From NCBI GenBank assembly GCA_007118555.1, contig SKRJ01000384.1, positions 1 through 9,451 on the forward strand: a stretch of DNA of 9,451 nt, written 5' to 3'. The number at the start of each line of letters is the position of its first letter. Within the stretch, counting starts at the first letter, position 1. The stretch is from Anaerolineae bacterium. Lineage in GTDB: Bacteria > Chloroflexota > Anaerolineae > UBA1429. The position numbers and the translations under genes were made by a program. The notes under the pieces were generated by a model, which saw only the letters and a list, made by a program, of their open reading frames with translations, was not told the origin of the DNA and did no database searches. This document shows positions 1-8,854 of the stretch, piece after piece.

Positions 1-1538
1 CGCTGCGCCCATCGCTCCAGCTCCTCCGCCGGCAGATCGGGGTAGTCGAGCACGGTGGAGCGATCCATGTCCACATCCTCCCACCGGGTGCCCGGTCGGA
101 ACCAGCCCCTCTCGACCACTTCGAAGAAAAAGGGTGTGCCCGGGTGGGGCGCTGCGATGTGAAACAGGGCGAGATCCAGCGGAAGGGCTTTGGCCAGCTC
201 GATGGTGCGTCGAATGCTGGGGACGGTCTCGCCGGGCAAGCCAATGATAAAGTAGCCCCAGTTGCGGATGCCCGCCTCACGGGCCCACAGGAGCGCACGG
301 TCGATGCCCTCCAGACGGGTGCCCTTTTGCATACGGCGCAGCATCTCCTCGTCGCCTGATTCGATGCCCCACGAGATCATCCAGCAGCCGCTCTGGGCCA
401 TCAGAGCCAGCATCTCACGATCCACATAGTCCACACGGCTGTTACAGGTCCAACGCACCTTGAGGCCGCGATCCAGGATGCCCTGACAGATGCCCATGAC
501 ATGCTCGCGGTTGACGGTGAACAGGTCGGCGTACATATGGATGCTGCGCACCCCGAGGGCGACCAGTTGCTCGATCTCGGCAAGTACATGCTCCGGCGAG
601 CGAAAGCGCACCGAGCGCCCATAGGACACATGTTTGATGCAAAAGCGACACCCTGCCGGGCAGCCCCGGCTGGTGACGACAAAGGAGTAGGCTCCCTTGA
701 CCAGCGGCGCCCGATACCGCTGGAGAGGCAACAGATCATGCCGGGGCAACGGCAGTGCGTCCAGGTCGGCGACCAGGCCGCGGGGCCCGTTGATCACCAC
801 TTGGCCCTCGCGCCGCCAGGCCAGCCCGGAGATGGCTGCCAGACGCTCGGAGAGCGAGCCCTCCCGCTCGGCGGCCGGGGTCCACGAGCTATCATTCTGG
901 CGATAGAGGCCGACCAGCGCCTGTGCCAGAGACGGGTCAGCCCGCTCCAAGGCCTGCCAGGGCTGGTGCCCCGCTGTGCCCTCGGCGCGCAACACGTCCA
1001 CCAGCTCCCGCAGGGTGAGCTCGGGCTCTCCGCACAGCCCATAGTCCAGCGCCGGATAGGCCTCGAGGGTTGCCTCGGGCATGGGGGTCACGTGGGTGCC
1101 AAAGGCCACGGTGGCCGCGCCCCGTGCCCTGGCCATAAAGGCGCCGTACATGTCATTTTGCAGCGTGGGACCGGTGAGTTGCGTCACGTAAAAGCGGGGC
1201 TGCAGGCGGTCCAGCAGCGCCTCAAAGGCCTCCCACGACATGCGCTCGGCGATGGCATCCACCACGGCCACCTGCAGGTCGGGAAAGAGCGCCGCCATCT
1301 GGGCCAGATCGGCCTGGGGCCAGATCATGCCCTCGCGCGAGCGCCGCCCCACCCGGTGCTGGCTGCGAATCCAGATGCCGCCATCGGGGGCCGGCGGATT
1401 GACGAACAGGATGTCCACGGCCTCCGAACCGCGTTGTGCCTCCAAGAGCTCGCCGGTGTCGGCGCGGGGCGGCGTCTCGGCCACCACGCGCTGCACTGTA
1501 CGCCTGCCTCTGTTACTGCTCACGCCAGGATCGCTCAT
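1..1538 (-). CDS. B12-binding-domain radical SAM protein, C-terminus cut by window edge
   Basis: The frame is open from an ATG at 1538 to the left edge (512 codons plus two bases, no stop). The N-terminal part (about residues 42-180) looks like a cobalamin-binding Rossmann domain: it opens with the strand and loop DILFVNPPAP and carries GTHVTPMPE (147-155), a pattern usual in this family. The radical SAM domain follows, with the [4Fe-4S]/SAM motif CPAGCRFC (C293, C297, C300), GIESG at 391-395 and GLPGET at 433-438. Such enzymes methylate or rearrange unactivated carbons in lipids, antibiotics and glycans; HpnJ and related lipid-modifying proteins share the layout. The start overlaps the upstream glycosyltransferase stop as ATGA, which suggests translational coupling and a role in the same glycan or glycolipid pathway. 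A stretch of about 50 residues (183-235) between the two domains seems longer than usual. Family is secure; substrate is unknown. Confidence 0.93.
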   Translation of the reverse strand, partial: MSDPGVSSNRGRRTVQRVVAETPPRADTGELLEAQRGSEAVDILFVNPPAPDGGIWIRSQHRVGRRSREGMIWPQADLAQMAALFPDLQVAVVDAIAERMSWEAFEALLDRLQPRFYVTQLTGPTLQNDMYGAFMARARGAATVAFGTHVTPMPEATLEAYPALDYGLCGEPELTLRELVDVLRAEGTAGHQPWQALERADPSLAQALVGLYRQNDSSWTPAAEREGSLSERLAAISGLAWRREGQVVINGPRGLVADLDALPLPRHDLLPLQRYRAPLVKGAYSFVVTSRGCPAGCRFCIKHVSYGRSVRFRSPEHVLAEIEQLVALGVRSIHMYADLFTVNREHVMGICQGILDRGLKVRWTCNSRVDYVDREMLALMAQSGCWMISWGIESGDEEMLRRMQKGTRLEGIDRALLWAREAGIRNWGYFIIGLPGETVPSIRRTIELAKALPLDLALFHIAAPHPGTPFFFEVVERGWFRPGTRWEDVDMDRSTVLDYPDLPAEELERWAQ

Positions 1539-2788
1539 GGGGCGCACCCGAGATCTGCGCGCGCCAGTACCTGCCGCTGGCTCAACTCGTCCAACACCCG
1601 CATAATGATCCAAAAGATCAGCAGATGCATGCCCAGCATCACCAGCATGGTGCCGGCGAGGAGGTAGAACCAGAGGCGGTCGATCGGCCAACCCGTGGCG
1701 CCCAGCCAGAGGCTCCCGATACCCAGTCCAAAGCCGCCGACTCCCGCAAGCAGACCCATCCACCAAAAGTGGTAATCCAGTGGGGGGTCAAAGACCGGTC
1801 TGCCAAAGAGGCCTCGCCGCACGGGCTGTGTGTGAAAGAGAGCCACGAGATAGTTGAACGTGGCGCCCAGCGCAAAGAGATCAAAGCCGATGACCAGGCC
1901 AAAGGCCGCCAGGTAGGTCGCCGCGACGCCCATGGGCCCCAGGGTATCGGTCCCCGAGATGCGCATTCCCACGAACACCAACCCGATCAGTACGCCGATA
2001 GAGAACAACGCAAACCCCAGCCCTCCCAGCAGGCGGGCCGGATTGTAGGCCATTACCGTCCAAAGGATCGTGCGCATAAACCGCATCCCGTCCTGCACCA
2101 CGCTGAGCTTGGAGCGGCCCTGCCTCTCCTCGTAGGGGATCGGGATCTCGCTGAGGCGCACGCCCTCGTGGATGGCGCGGGTGCTCATCACCGGCGTAAA
2201 GTTCAGGCCGTCGGGCAACGGATAGAGCCGCTCCAGCGCCTCGCGTCGAAAAACGCGCATACCGCTGGCGGGATCGATTACCCGATGGTTGCCCAACACG
2301 GTCACCATACTCGACCAGAGCAGATTGCCCACCCGGCGCGTGAACGGCATCTGGCTGGCCGCCCCCGAGCGCCGCGAACCTACGACCAGATCGGCGCCCT
2401 CGCCCTCCTGAAGCGCGCTGCACAGGGCGGGGAAATGCTCGGGCGGATAGGTGCCATCGGCGTCCAAAAACGCCAGCCAGTCGCCGCGTGCGGCGGCAAA
2501 GCCCGTCTTGAGGGCGGCGCCATAGCCGCGATTCCGGTCGTGGCGCACCAGACGCGCCTGCTCATAGCGCGATACGACCTCACATGTGCCATCGGTGGAG
2601 CCATCGTCCACCACCAACAGCTCGAGCTCTACGCCCATGCTCGCCAGACTGGGCGCGATGCCCAGCACCCTCTCAATGATGACGGCAATGCCATCCTCCT
2701 CATCGAGTGCAGGGATTACGACGGAAAGCAGGTGCTGCTCCATCTCGAGGGGCGCAGCAGCCGTGGCTGCAACAGTACCGGTTGTCAT
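1535..2788 (-). CDS. Family 2 glycosyltransferase with C-terminal membrane domain
   Basis: The 417-residue protein has a GT-A glycosyltransferase domain (about residues 20-245) followed by four hydrophobic segments near 252-275, 287-318, 341-364 and 371-397. Visible motifs are SVVIPALDEE at the first strand, VVDDGSTDGT with D61/D62 for the nucleotide, the DAD metal-binding motif at D109/D111, and the GRSKL loop (224-228) typical of DPM1/GtrB-like enzymes. Known relatives move a sugar from a nucleotide donor to polyprenyl phosphate or another lipid at the inner face of the membrane. The ATG at 2788 has AGAGGA nine bases upstream; the first 20 residues are low-complexity, so M16 is a possible alternative start. 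The gene lies 27 bases after the acyltransferase and its stop overlaps the radical SAM start. Donor and acceptor cannot be read from the sequence. Confidence 0.95.
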   Translation of the reverse strand: MTTGTVAATAAAPLEMEQHLLSVVIPALDEEDGIAVIIERVLGIAPSLASMGVELELLVVDDGSTDGTCEVVSRYEQARLVRHDRNRGYGAALKTGFAAARGDWLAFLDADGTYPPEHFPALCSALQEGEGADLVVGSRRSGAASQMPFTRRVGNLLWSSMVTVLGNHRVIDPASGMRVFRREALERLYPLPDGLNFTPVMSTRAIHEGVRLSEIPIPYEERQGRSKLSVVQDGMRFMRTILWTVMAYNPARLLGGLGFALFSIGVLIGLVFVGMRISGTDTLGPMGVAATYLAAFGLVIGFDLFALGATFNYLVALFHTQPVRRGLFGRPVFDPPLDYHFWWMGLLAGVGGFGLGIGSLWLGATGWPIDRLWFYLLAGTMLVMLGMHLLIFWIIMRVLDELSQRQVLARADLGCAP

Positions 2789-2815
2789 GGCTATTCATCC
2801 TCTCATCTGGGATAT

Positions 2816-3583
2816 CTATGACAGAAACACCGTCTTGCCGTCGGTGTGATCCACGCCGTCGATCTGGCGCAATACGCGAGCGGGCACGCCACCCACCAGG
2901 GTATGGGGCGGCACATCCCTGGTCACCACGGCCCCCGCCGCAACCACGGCGCCACGCGCAATGCGCACGCCATCGGTGATCACGGCGCCCGATCCGATCC
3001 ATACGTCGTCCTCGATCACAATGCCCTCGGCCGTCAGCCCCTGGCCCACAAAGGAGCGTGCCGGGTCGTCGAACACATGGTTCACCGCCATGATCTGCAC
3101 CAGAGGCGATGTGTATACCCGATCCCCGATGGTGACGCCGCCCTGGCCGCGGATTACGTTGTGCTCACCGATCAGACTGTCACGGCCTATACGGATGTGG
3201 GCATGGGGCAGGTCACGAAAGTTGTACGTGTGGAGCACGCTCCCGTACATGATCAAGCTGCCCGAGCCGATCTGCACGCCCTGGGGGCAGGCGTGAATAT
3301 ACACGCCCTCGTCCAGATAGGCGCCCGAGCCCAGGCGAATGCGATTGGCAAAGCGCAGGCGCACGCCCCTCTCGATGGCGGCGCGGCCCTCCATGCGCAA
3401 TATGGCCCGATAGGCCAGTGCGCGCACGCCAATGCCGATCACCGTCGGGATCCAGCCGCACAGGGTTTGCATGGTCTGTTCCCATATATAGCGTCCCAGG
3501 CTATCCGCCTGACGCTGTACATAAAGCCCAACGCCGCCAGAGATGGGGGAGACTCTAGAGCCGATAGAGTCTTGCGGTCTCAT
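2816..3583 (-). CDS. Left-handed beta-helix (hexapeptide) acyltransferase
   Basis: The protein is 255 residues from the chosen ATG at 3583. An N-terminal helical and hydrophobic part (residues 40-62, including [20 protein letters not shown]) precedes a hexapeptide-repeat beta-helix at about 69-238. Repeats such as [31 protein letters not shown] and [12 protein letters not shown] are clear, and the domain ends in [10 protein letters not shown], as in maltose/xenobiotic/WcaF-type O-acetyltransferases. H169 in the AVNHVF segment fits the catalytic histidine of the family. The likely reaction is transfer of an acetyl or other acyl group from CoA to a sugar of the surface glycan. The reading frame can be opened 36 bases earlier at a TTG (3619), but the ATG has GGAAG just upstream and gives only a 29-base overlap with the dehydrogenase gene. 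A start at M38 (3472) would clip the N-terminal region found in relatives. Acyl donor and acceptor are unknown. Confidence 0.9.
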   Translation of the reverse strand: MRPQDSIGSRVSPISGGVGLYVQRQADSLGRYIWEQTMQTLCGWIPTVIGIGVRALAYRAILRMEGRAAIERGVRLRFANRIRLGSGAYLDEGVYIHACPQGVQIGSGSLIMYGSVLHTYNFRDLPHAHIRIGRDSLIGEHNVIRGQGGVTIGDRVYTSPLVQIMAVNHVFDDPARSFVGQGLTAEGIVIEDDVWIGSGAVITDGVRIARGAVVAAGAVVTRDVPPHTLVGGVPARVLRQIDGVDHTDGKTVFLS

Positions 3584-4898
3584 TGGCTTCCACTGTATGG
3601 ATCGCGTTGCGGGTATCAAAGATCACCGATGCCTGCGACGCAATGCGCCGCCAATCATAGTCCGAATGCGCCGTGTGAATCAGGACACAATCGGCTGTAG
3701 CCAAAGCCTCGTCGGTAAGCGTGATGCACTCCATCATGCCCCCGCCCGGCAAGGCAAGCTCCTCGATAAAGGGGTCGTGGTAGTTCACCCGGGCGCCATG
3801 CTGCAACAGCGATTCGATCACGGTGAGCGCCGGGCTTTCGCGCAGGTCGGCCACATCGGGCTTGTAGGCCACCCCCAACACCAGAATGTGACTCCCACGC
3901 AATGCTTTGCCGTCGTCGTTGAGGGCATCCTGCATCCGCCGCACTACATAGTGCGGCATGTCGGCGTTGATCACATCGGCCAACTCGATAAAGCGCGTCT
4001 GCACCCGAAGGCCACGCATCTTCCAGGTCAGATAGAGTGGATCGACAGGAATACAGTGTCCCCCCAATCCGGGGCCCGGGTAAAAGGGACTATAGCCGAA
4101 CGGCTTGGTGCTGGCGGCCTCGATCACCTCCCAGACGTCGACGCCGATACGATGGCAGATCTGGGCCATCTCGTTGACGAGACCGATGTTCACGGCACGA
4201 TAGGTGTTCTCCAGAATCTTGACCATCTCGGCAGCGGCCGGGCTCGAGACGGGGACCGTGTGCTCGATAAAGGCATCATAGAGGGCGAGGGCGAGCTCAA
4301 GACAGGCGGGCGTAACGCCGCCCACCACCTTGGGGGTGTTGCAAAGGGTGTATGTCCGGTTGCCCGGGTCCACACGCTCTGGCGAGAACGCCAAAAAGAC
4401 GTCTCGTCCCACCACATAGCCATTGCGCTTGATGCGCGGCAAAAGCACCTCTTCGGTGGTGCCGGGATACGTCGTGCTCTCCAGCACGATGAGCATGCCC
4501 CTGTGCATGGCCTCGCTGAGGCCTTCGGCGGCCTTGATGATGGCAGAGATGTCGGGATCCTTGGATTTGCTGAGGGGCGTGGGTACACAGATGATGACCA
4601 CGTCGGCCTCTTGCAGAGAAGTAGTGACGGGCTCGGCCTCCAGGCGCCCCGCCTGGACCTGGGTTGCGACGGCCTCTGAGGGAACATCGCCCACATAGCT
4701 GGCGCCCCGATTCACCATGTCGCAGCGGGCCGTGTCGGGATCGATCCCGACGACCCGGAACCCTGCCTCGGCAATGGCCAGCGCCAGCGGCAGGCCCACA
4801 TAGCCCAACCCCATGACGGCCACCTGGGCGGTGCGATCCGCCAGGCGCTGCCGCAAGGCCTGGCTTGCATGAGACTGTTCCACGCCCGATAGAGTCAT
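3555..4898 (-). CDS. Nucleotide-sugar dehydrogenase (WbpA/TviB-type, UDP-HexNAc 6-dehydrogenase family)
   Basis: This 447-residue enzyme has the three-part layout of UDP-glucose/GDP-mannose dehydrogenases. The N-terminal NAD-binding domain shows [12 protein letters not shown] (28-39); E141 lies in [12 protein letters not shown]. The central part has [10 protein letters not shown] (171-180), characteristic of the WbpA/TviB/WecC branch, and the catalytic-region lysine K227 in [15 protein letters not shown]. The nucleophilic cysteine is C282 in [12 protein letters not shown]. The C-terminal UDP-binding domain follows, with [17 protein letters not shown]. The family oxidises the C6 hydroxyl of a UDP-sugar, often UDP-N-acetylhexosamine, to the uronic acid with two NAD+. 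The start ATG has AGAAGGA five bases upstream. It is the first gene of the minus-strand glycan unit and would supply its acidic sugar. The exact sugar (GlcNAc, ManNAc or glucose) cannot be settled from motifs alone. Confidence 0.96.
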   Translation of the reverse strand: MTLSGVEQSHASQALRQRLADRTAQVAVMGLGYVGLPLALAIAEAGFRVVGIDPDTARCDMVNRGASYVGDVPSEAVATQVQAGRLEAEPVTTSLQEADVVIICVPTPLSKSKDPDISAIIKAAEGLSEAMHRGMLIVLESTTYPGTTEEVLLPRIKRNGYVVGRDVFLAFSPERVDPGNRTYTLCNTPKVVGGVTPACLELALALYDAFIEHTVPVSSPAAAEMVKILENTYRAVNIGLVNEMAQICHRIGVDVWEVIEAASTKPFGYSPFYPGPGLGGHCIPVDPLYLTWKMRGLRVQTRFIELADVINADMPHYVVRRMQDALNDDGKALRGSHILVLGVAYKPDVADLRESPALTVIESLLQHGARVNYHDPFIEELALPGGGMMECITLTDEALATADCVLIHTAHSDYDWRRIASQASVIFDTRNAIHTVEANETARLYRL

Positions 4899-4971
4899 CG
4901 TTATCCTTCTGCCGCTTGCGGGCTCGTGCGCAGGCGCCCTTACCTCAACGCTCCCCCGAAATGACTGCCCT

Positions 4972-5001
4972 ATGGTAGCATTTGCGATAGTGGCGCGTCA
5001 A
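4972..5001 (-). promoter_or_regulatory. Sigma70-type promoter for the glycan unit
   Basis: On the minus strand the -35 hexamer TTGACG (4996-5001) lies 18 bases from TACCAT (4972-4977), which is preceded by TGC, an extended -10. Transcription would start near 4965, giving a leader of about 67 bases before the dehydrogenase ATG at 4898. Assigned by sequence match only. Confidence 0.6.
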
Positions 5002-5019
5002 GCATCATCGCGCCTTTAT

Positions 5020-5033
5020 GGCGTTCTTACGCC
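5020..5033 (-). other. Short hairpin downstream of the dehydratase gene
   Basis: Minus-strand RNA could form GGCGT-AAGA-ACGCC, a perfect five-pair stem with a four-base loop, about 50 bases after the dehydratase stop. No U-tract follows, so it is at best a weak terminator or processing site. Confidence 0.25.
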
Positions 5034-5062
5034 GCCGGCATCTCTCGAGCGTCCCTTCTGTT

Positions 5063-5075
5063 AGAAACGGTTTCT
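5063..5075. promoter_or_regulatory. Perfect 13-base inverted repeat, possible operator
   Basis: AGAAAC-G-GTTTCT is an exact inverted repeat with a one-base centre, located six bases past the dehydratase stop and about 60 bases upstream of the glycan promoter -35. GAAAC...GTTTC half-sites resemble LacI-family operators, though those often have an even centre with CG. The stem has no workable loop, so a DNA-binding site is more likely than a terminator. Function is a guess. Confidence 0.35.
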
Positions 5076-5080
5076 GCGCG

Positions 5081-6256
<1,176 letters not shown>

Positions 6257-6287
6257 GCGTTACCTCCCTTTTCTTGCCGGTCCTCGA

Positions 6288-7343
6288 TCACGTCTGGCTG
6301 TCGGCCTCGGTGGCAAAGCGCAGCCCGTCCAACAGCCGGGCCACGGTGTCCTCGTCCAGCGGGGCGACGTGGGCGATGCTGTACTCGAGCCCTTCGTCGA
6401 CCACATAGTCGTGCAGCCGCAACAACGCCTCTTGCATGACCTCGCGCGACAGGCCCAGATCGACGGGTTGATAGCGCACCGCCGTCGCGCCCAAGAGCTG
6501 CTGCACCCACTCGGGCCGGTTGTCCTGCAGGCGGCTCATGAGCAGCACGCCCAGGCAGACCAACTCGCCATGCACAAAGGTGCGCCCGGTAAGATGCTCG
6601 ACGCAGTACGCCACGAAATGCTCCGAGCCCTCCTCGGGGCGGCTGTGCCCCACCTGCAGGCAGAGGGCGTTCTCGCCCACATAGGCCTCAAAGAGCCAGC
6701 GAATCGCCTCGTCGGACACCTCGCGGATGGAATCGGCGCGCGCCTCTAACTCTGCTACCCACGCCAGAGCAGCGTCGGCGATCGCCGCATCATAGACCAC
6801 CTCCCCCTTGTCCGCCGCCAGGCGCCAGTCCCAGCAGCCGGTGTGAATGGACAGGATGTCGCCGATGCCGGCGCGGTTCAGGGCCTTGGGGGCGGTGCCC
6901 ACCAGGGCATAGTCGATCACCAGGCGCTTGGCCACGCCAAAGCCCACATAGCGCACTCTACCATCCTCCCGCACCGCCACGCTGTTGGTGACGCAGGCGT
7001 CCACCGAGGCGATAGAGGGCATCAGGATCGGCTCGCCGCCCTTTTTCCAGGCGGCGTACTTGGCCATGTCCATGGCCATGCCGCCGCCCAGCCCCACGAT
7101 GGCGAGATCGTCGGGCAGCTCCGCCGCCAGGCTATCCACCGCGGCGCGCTCCATCGTGCGCACCATAACGACCCGCTCGGGCGCGACGTCAAGCATGGTT
7201 TGTGCGGCAGCCCACGGCTCGTGCTGGGTGATCAGCAGATACGGGCCCCACGAGGCGCTCTCCTCGGCCAGGATTCCGCGACCATAGACGCGCTCTGGAT
7301 CCAGGGCGCGACGTTTCTGCTCGTCGTGCTGTGTCTGTGTCAT
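6288..7343 (-). CDS. Iron-containing/glycerol-1-phosphate-dehydrogenase-like (AraM-like) oxidoreductase
   Basis: The 351-residue protein belongs to the dehydroquinate-synthase-like fold. The NAD(P)-binding loop GLGGGMAMDMAKYAAW spans 84-99 and PSIASVDACVTNS 109-121. Putative metal ligands are D162 (GIGDILS), H242 (GSEHF) and H258 (FVHGE); this Asp-His-His set and the SEH/HG motifs match AraM/sn-glycerol-1-phosphate dehydrogenases. The family reduces dihydroxyacetone phosphate or oxidises polyols and sugar derivatives with NAD(P). Next to a sugar-acid dehydratase, a role in sugar or polyol oxidation is plausible but unproven. The frame can be opened at a TTG (7406), but that codon is the -35 element of the promoter. 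The ATG at 7343 is therefore chosen, with GGGAGG 11 bases upstream, a rather long spacing. It is the first gene of the two-gene unit with the dehydratase. Confidence 0.9.
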   Translation of the reverse strand: MTQTQHDEQKRRALDPERVYGRGILAEESASWGPYLLITQHEPWAAAQTMLDVAPERVVMVRTMERAAVDSLAAELPDDLAIVGLGGGMAMDMAKYAAWKKGGEPILMPSIASVDACVTNSVAVREDGRVRYVGFGVAKRLVIDYALVGTAPKALNRAGIGDILSIHTGCWDWRLAADKGEVVYDAAIADAALAWVAELEARADSIREVSDEAIRWLFEAYVGENALCLQVGHSRPEEGSEHFVAYCVEHLTGRTFVHGELVCLGVLLMSRLQDNRPEWVQQLLGATAVRYQPVDLGLSREVMQEALLRLHDYVVDEGLEYSIAHVAPLDEDTVARLLDGLRFATEADSQT

Positions 7344-7378
7344 TGTGATGGTTCCCTCCCAGTATAGGCAATGCACCG

Positions 7379-7406
7379 ATTCTAGCTTTGCATCTGGCCG
7401 CGTCAA
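7379..7406 (-). promoter_or_regulatory. Sigma70-type promoter for the dehydrogenase-dehydratase unit
   Basis: Minus-strand TTGACG (7401-7406) and TAGAAT (7379-7384) are separated by 16 bases; each matches the consensus at five of six positions. The start would be near 7372, about 29 bases ahead of the ATG at 7343. It shares the first eight bases, TTGACGCG, with the glycan-unit promoter. Confidence 0.65.
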
Positions 7407-7439
7407 GCGCCGCCGGCCTCAGCCAGAGCCCGCGGTCGA

Positions 7440-7467
7440 TTGTGGAATTGCCCAAATGCGGTATACT
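7440..7467 (+). promoter_or_regulatory. Probable galK promoter
   Basis: Plus-strand TATACT (7462-7467) is a five-of-six -10 match; TTGTGG (7440-7445) is a weak -35 at 16 bases spacing. Transcription would begin near 7475, about 27 bases before the galK ATG. The weak -35 may mean an activator is needed. A short palindrome GTAG-A-CTAC (7476-7484) sits at the expected start point. Confidence 0.5.
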
Positions 7468-7501
7468 TGGACCACGTAGACTACCACAACGGAGATACGA
7501 G

Positions 7502-8845
7502 ATGCGAGACACCATCGAGGCCATCTATGGCCAAGAGAGTCCCGTTGCCGGACAGAACCAGCGTTATGACGAGTCCCTTGCCGCCTTTCAGCATCTCTAT
7601 GGCCCCGGACCGGTGTCGCTCTTTCGAGCGCCTGGCAGGGTCAACCTGATCGGTGAGCATACCGATTACAACGAAGGCTATGTGTTGCCTGCTGCAATAG
7701 ATCGAGACGTTCTTCTATTGGCCCGCCCCCGCGATGATGCACAGGTACGGGTGGTCAACATAGAGGAGGAATACGAGCCACGCGAGTTTGCCATCAGCAC
7801 CGAGATCCCGCCCCGCCCTTTGGGAGATTGGGCCAACTATATCCAGGGGCCGGCCCAGCTCTTGGCTCGCCAGAAATCCGAGCCGCTGCGTGGCATGGAC
7901 GCTCTGGTGTGCGGTCGCGCTCCCTGGGGCGTGCCTCGGGGCGCCGGGCTCGCCTCCTCATCGGCGCTGACCGTGTCCGCCTCGCTGGCCCTGATGCGCC
8001 TCAACTCGATCCCCCTCTCCTACGGTGTTTCACTCGCCGCGTTTTGCAGTCGCGCCGAGTGGTACGTAGGCACGCGTGGCGGCGTCATGGACCAGTTCAC
8101 CGCCATTCTTTCGCAGCGCGATCACGCCCTGTTCATCGACTGTCGCCGCCGTGCCTCTGGCTATCGCTACAGCCATGTTCCCCTCCCCGAGGGGCATGTT
8201 ATCGTGTTGGTCGACAGCGGTGAGCGCCATCAGAACGCGGGTCCGCTCTATAACCAACGCGTCGTCGAGACCCGCCTGGCGATTCAGCTGCTCAAGGCGC
8301 GCTACCCATGGGTCTCTTACCTGCGCGATATGGAGGAGATTCCGTGGGAGGAATGCCACCATTTCCTGCCAGAACAGATCACCAAGGACGAGGTCGAGCA
8401 TCAGGGCATCTCGTTACAGAAACTGATGGACGGCGGCACTCTGCCCGAGGCCGAGAGCTTTTTCGTGCGGAAGCGATGCCGCCACGTCATGACGGAGAAT
8501 CATCGCGTGCTGGCCGTCGTAGAGGCCATGCAGGAGGGCGATCTCGCCAGAGTCGGCGAGCTCATGGTCGAGTCGCATGCCAGCGCCCGCGATGATTACG
8601 AGATCAGCACGCCGCTCCTGGACAGGATCGTTGAGGCGATCAACGAGCATCCCGACGTGGTGGGTGCGCGGCTCACCGGCGCCGGTTGGGGGGGCTGCGT
8701 GGTGGCACTGGCGCGCGCCGAGGCGGTCGATGACCTGTTCGCGCACGTATCGACATTGCAACAGGAGTCTGACGGACAGAGCGTCGAGGCCTTTGTGACC
8801 TTTCCGGCGCCGGGCGCCGGGCATCTGGCAACCATCAATATCTAG
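7502..8845 (+). CDS. galK: Galactokinase (GHMP kinase family)
   Basis: Galactokinase phosphorylates alpha-D-galactose to galactose 1-phosphate with ATP, the first committed step of the Leloir pathway. All three GHMP motifs are present: RAPGRVNLIGEHTDYNEG (42-59) with R42, E52, H53 and D55; the ATP loop PRGAGLASSSALT (145-157); and LTGAGWGGCV (391-400). D197 in GGVMDQF is the catalytic base. The protein is 447 residues, longer than the usual 350-400. Extra sequence lies at about 284-320, between the conserved YNQR (250-253) and RHVMTEN (327-333). The segment ERHQNAGPLYNQR departs from the usual serine-rich form at that place. The ATG at 7502 has GGAGA seven bases upstream; opening the frame at 7388 would run back through the promoter. 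No galT or galE is in the window. Another GHMP sugar kinase specificity cannot be wholly excluded. Confidence 0.94.
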   Translation: MRDTIEAIYGQESPVAGQNQRYDESLAAFQHLYGPGPVSLFRAPGRVNLIGEHTDYNEGYVLPAAIDRDVLLLARPRDDAQVRVVNIEEEYEPREFAISTEIPPRPLGDWANYIQGPAQLLARQKSEPLRGMDALVCGRAPWGVPRGAGLASSSALTVSASLALMRLNSIPLSYGVSLAAFCSRAEWYVGTRGGVMDQFTAILSQRDHALFIDCRRRASGYRYSHVPLPEGHVIVLVDSGERHQNAGPLYNQRVVETRLAIQLLKARYPWVSYLRDMEEIPWEECHHFLPEQITKDEVEHQGISLQKLMDGGTLPEAESFFVRKRCRHVMTENHRVLAVVEAMQEGDLARVGELMVESHASARDDYEISTPLLDRIVEAINEHPDVVGARLTGAGWGGCVVALARAEAVDDLFAHVSTLQQESDGQSVEAFVTFPAPGAGHLATINI

Positions 8846-8854
8846 GAGCGTTTC

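Larger units (their letters stand above)
4899..5080. other. Intergenic region between the dehydratase and glycan units
   Basis: The 182 bases carry the glycan promoter, a 13-base inverted repeat and a weak hairpin, each listed separately. No convincing rho-independent terminator for the dehydratase transcript is seen, so some read-through into the glycan unit is possible. No open frame with a ribosome binding site was found. Confidence 0.6.
7344..7501. other. Divergent promoter region between the dehydrogenase and galK genes
   Basis: The 158 bases hold both outward promoters, with their -35 elements about 33 bases apart (7406 and 7440). TTGTGG at 7440-7445 recurs inverted as CCACAA at 7484-7489, flanking the galK -10. 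No riboswitch, small gene or terminator was recognised. The compact layout would let one regulator control both units. Confidence 0.55.

Noticed and set aside
501..2821. Long plus-strand open frames (388 and 461 codons) opposite the radical SAM and glycosyltransferase genes
   Set aside because: Low-complexity His/Arg/Gln-rich translations without domains; the minus-strand frames carry complete family motifs.
3584..3619. TTG start extending the acyltransferase by 12 residues
   Set aside because: Non-ATG codon deep inside the upstream gene without a ribosome binding site; the ATG at 3583 is better placed.
2846..4679. Plus-strand open frames of 284 and 378 codons opposite the acyltransferase and nucleotide-sugar dehydrogenase
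   Set aside because: Antisense shadows with no family features and no plausible ribosome binding site.
5020..5033. Rho-independent terminator for the dehydratase transcript
   Set aside because: The stem is only five pairs and no run of U follows it.
7344..7406. TTG start extending the dehydrogenase by 21 residues
   Set aside because: The TTG is the first half of the TTGACG -35 element, so it lies upstream of the predicted transcript.
7396..7424. GGCCG...CGGCC inverted pair in the divergent region
   Set aside because: Five-base GC-only arms are expected by chance in DNA this GC-rich.
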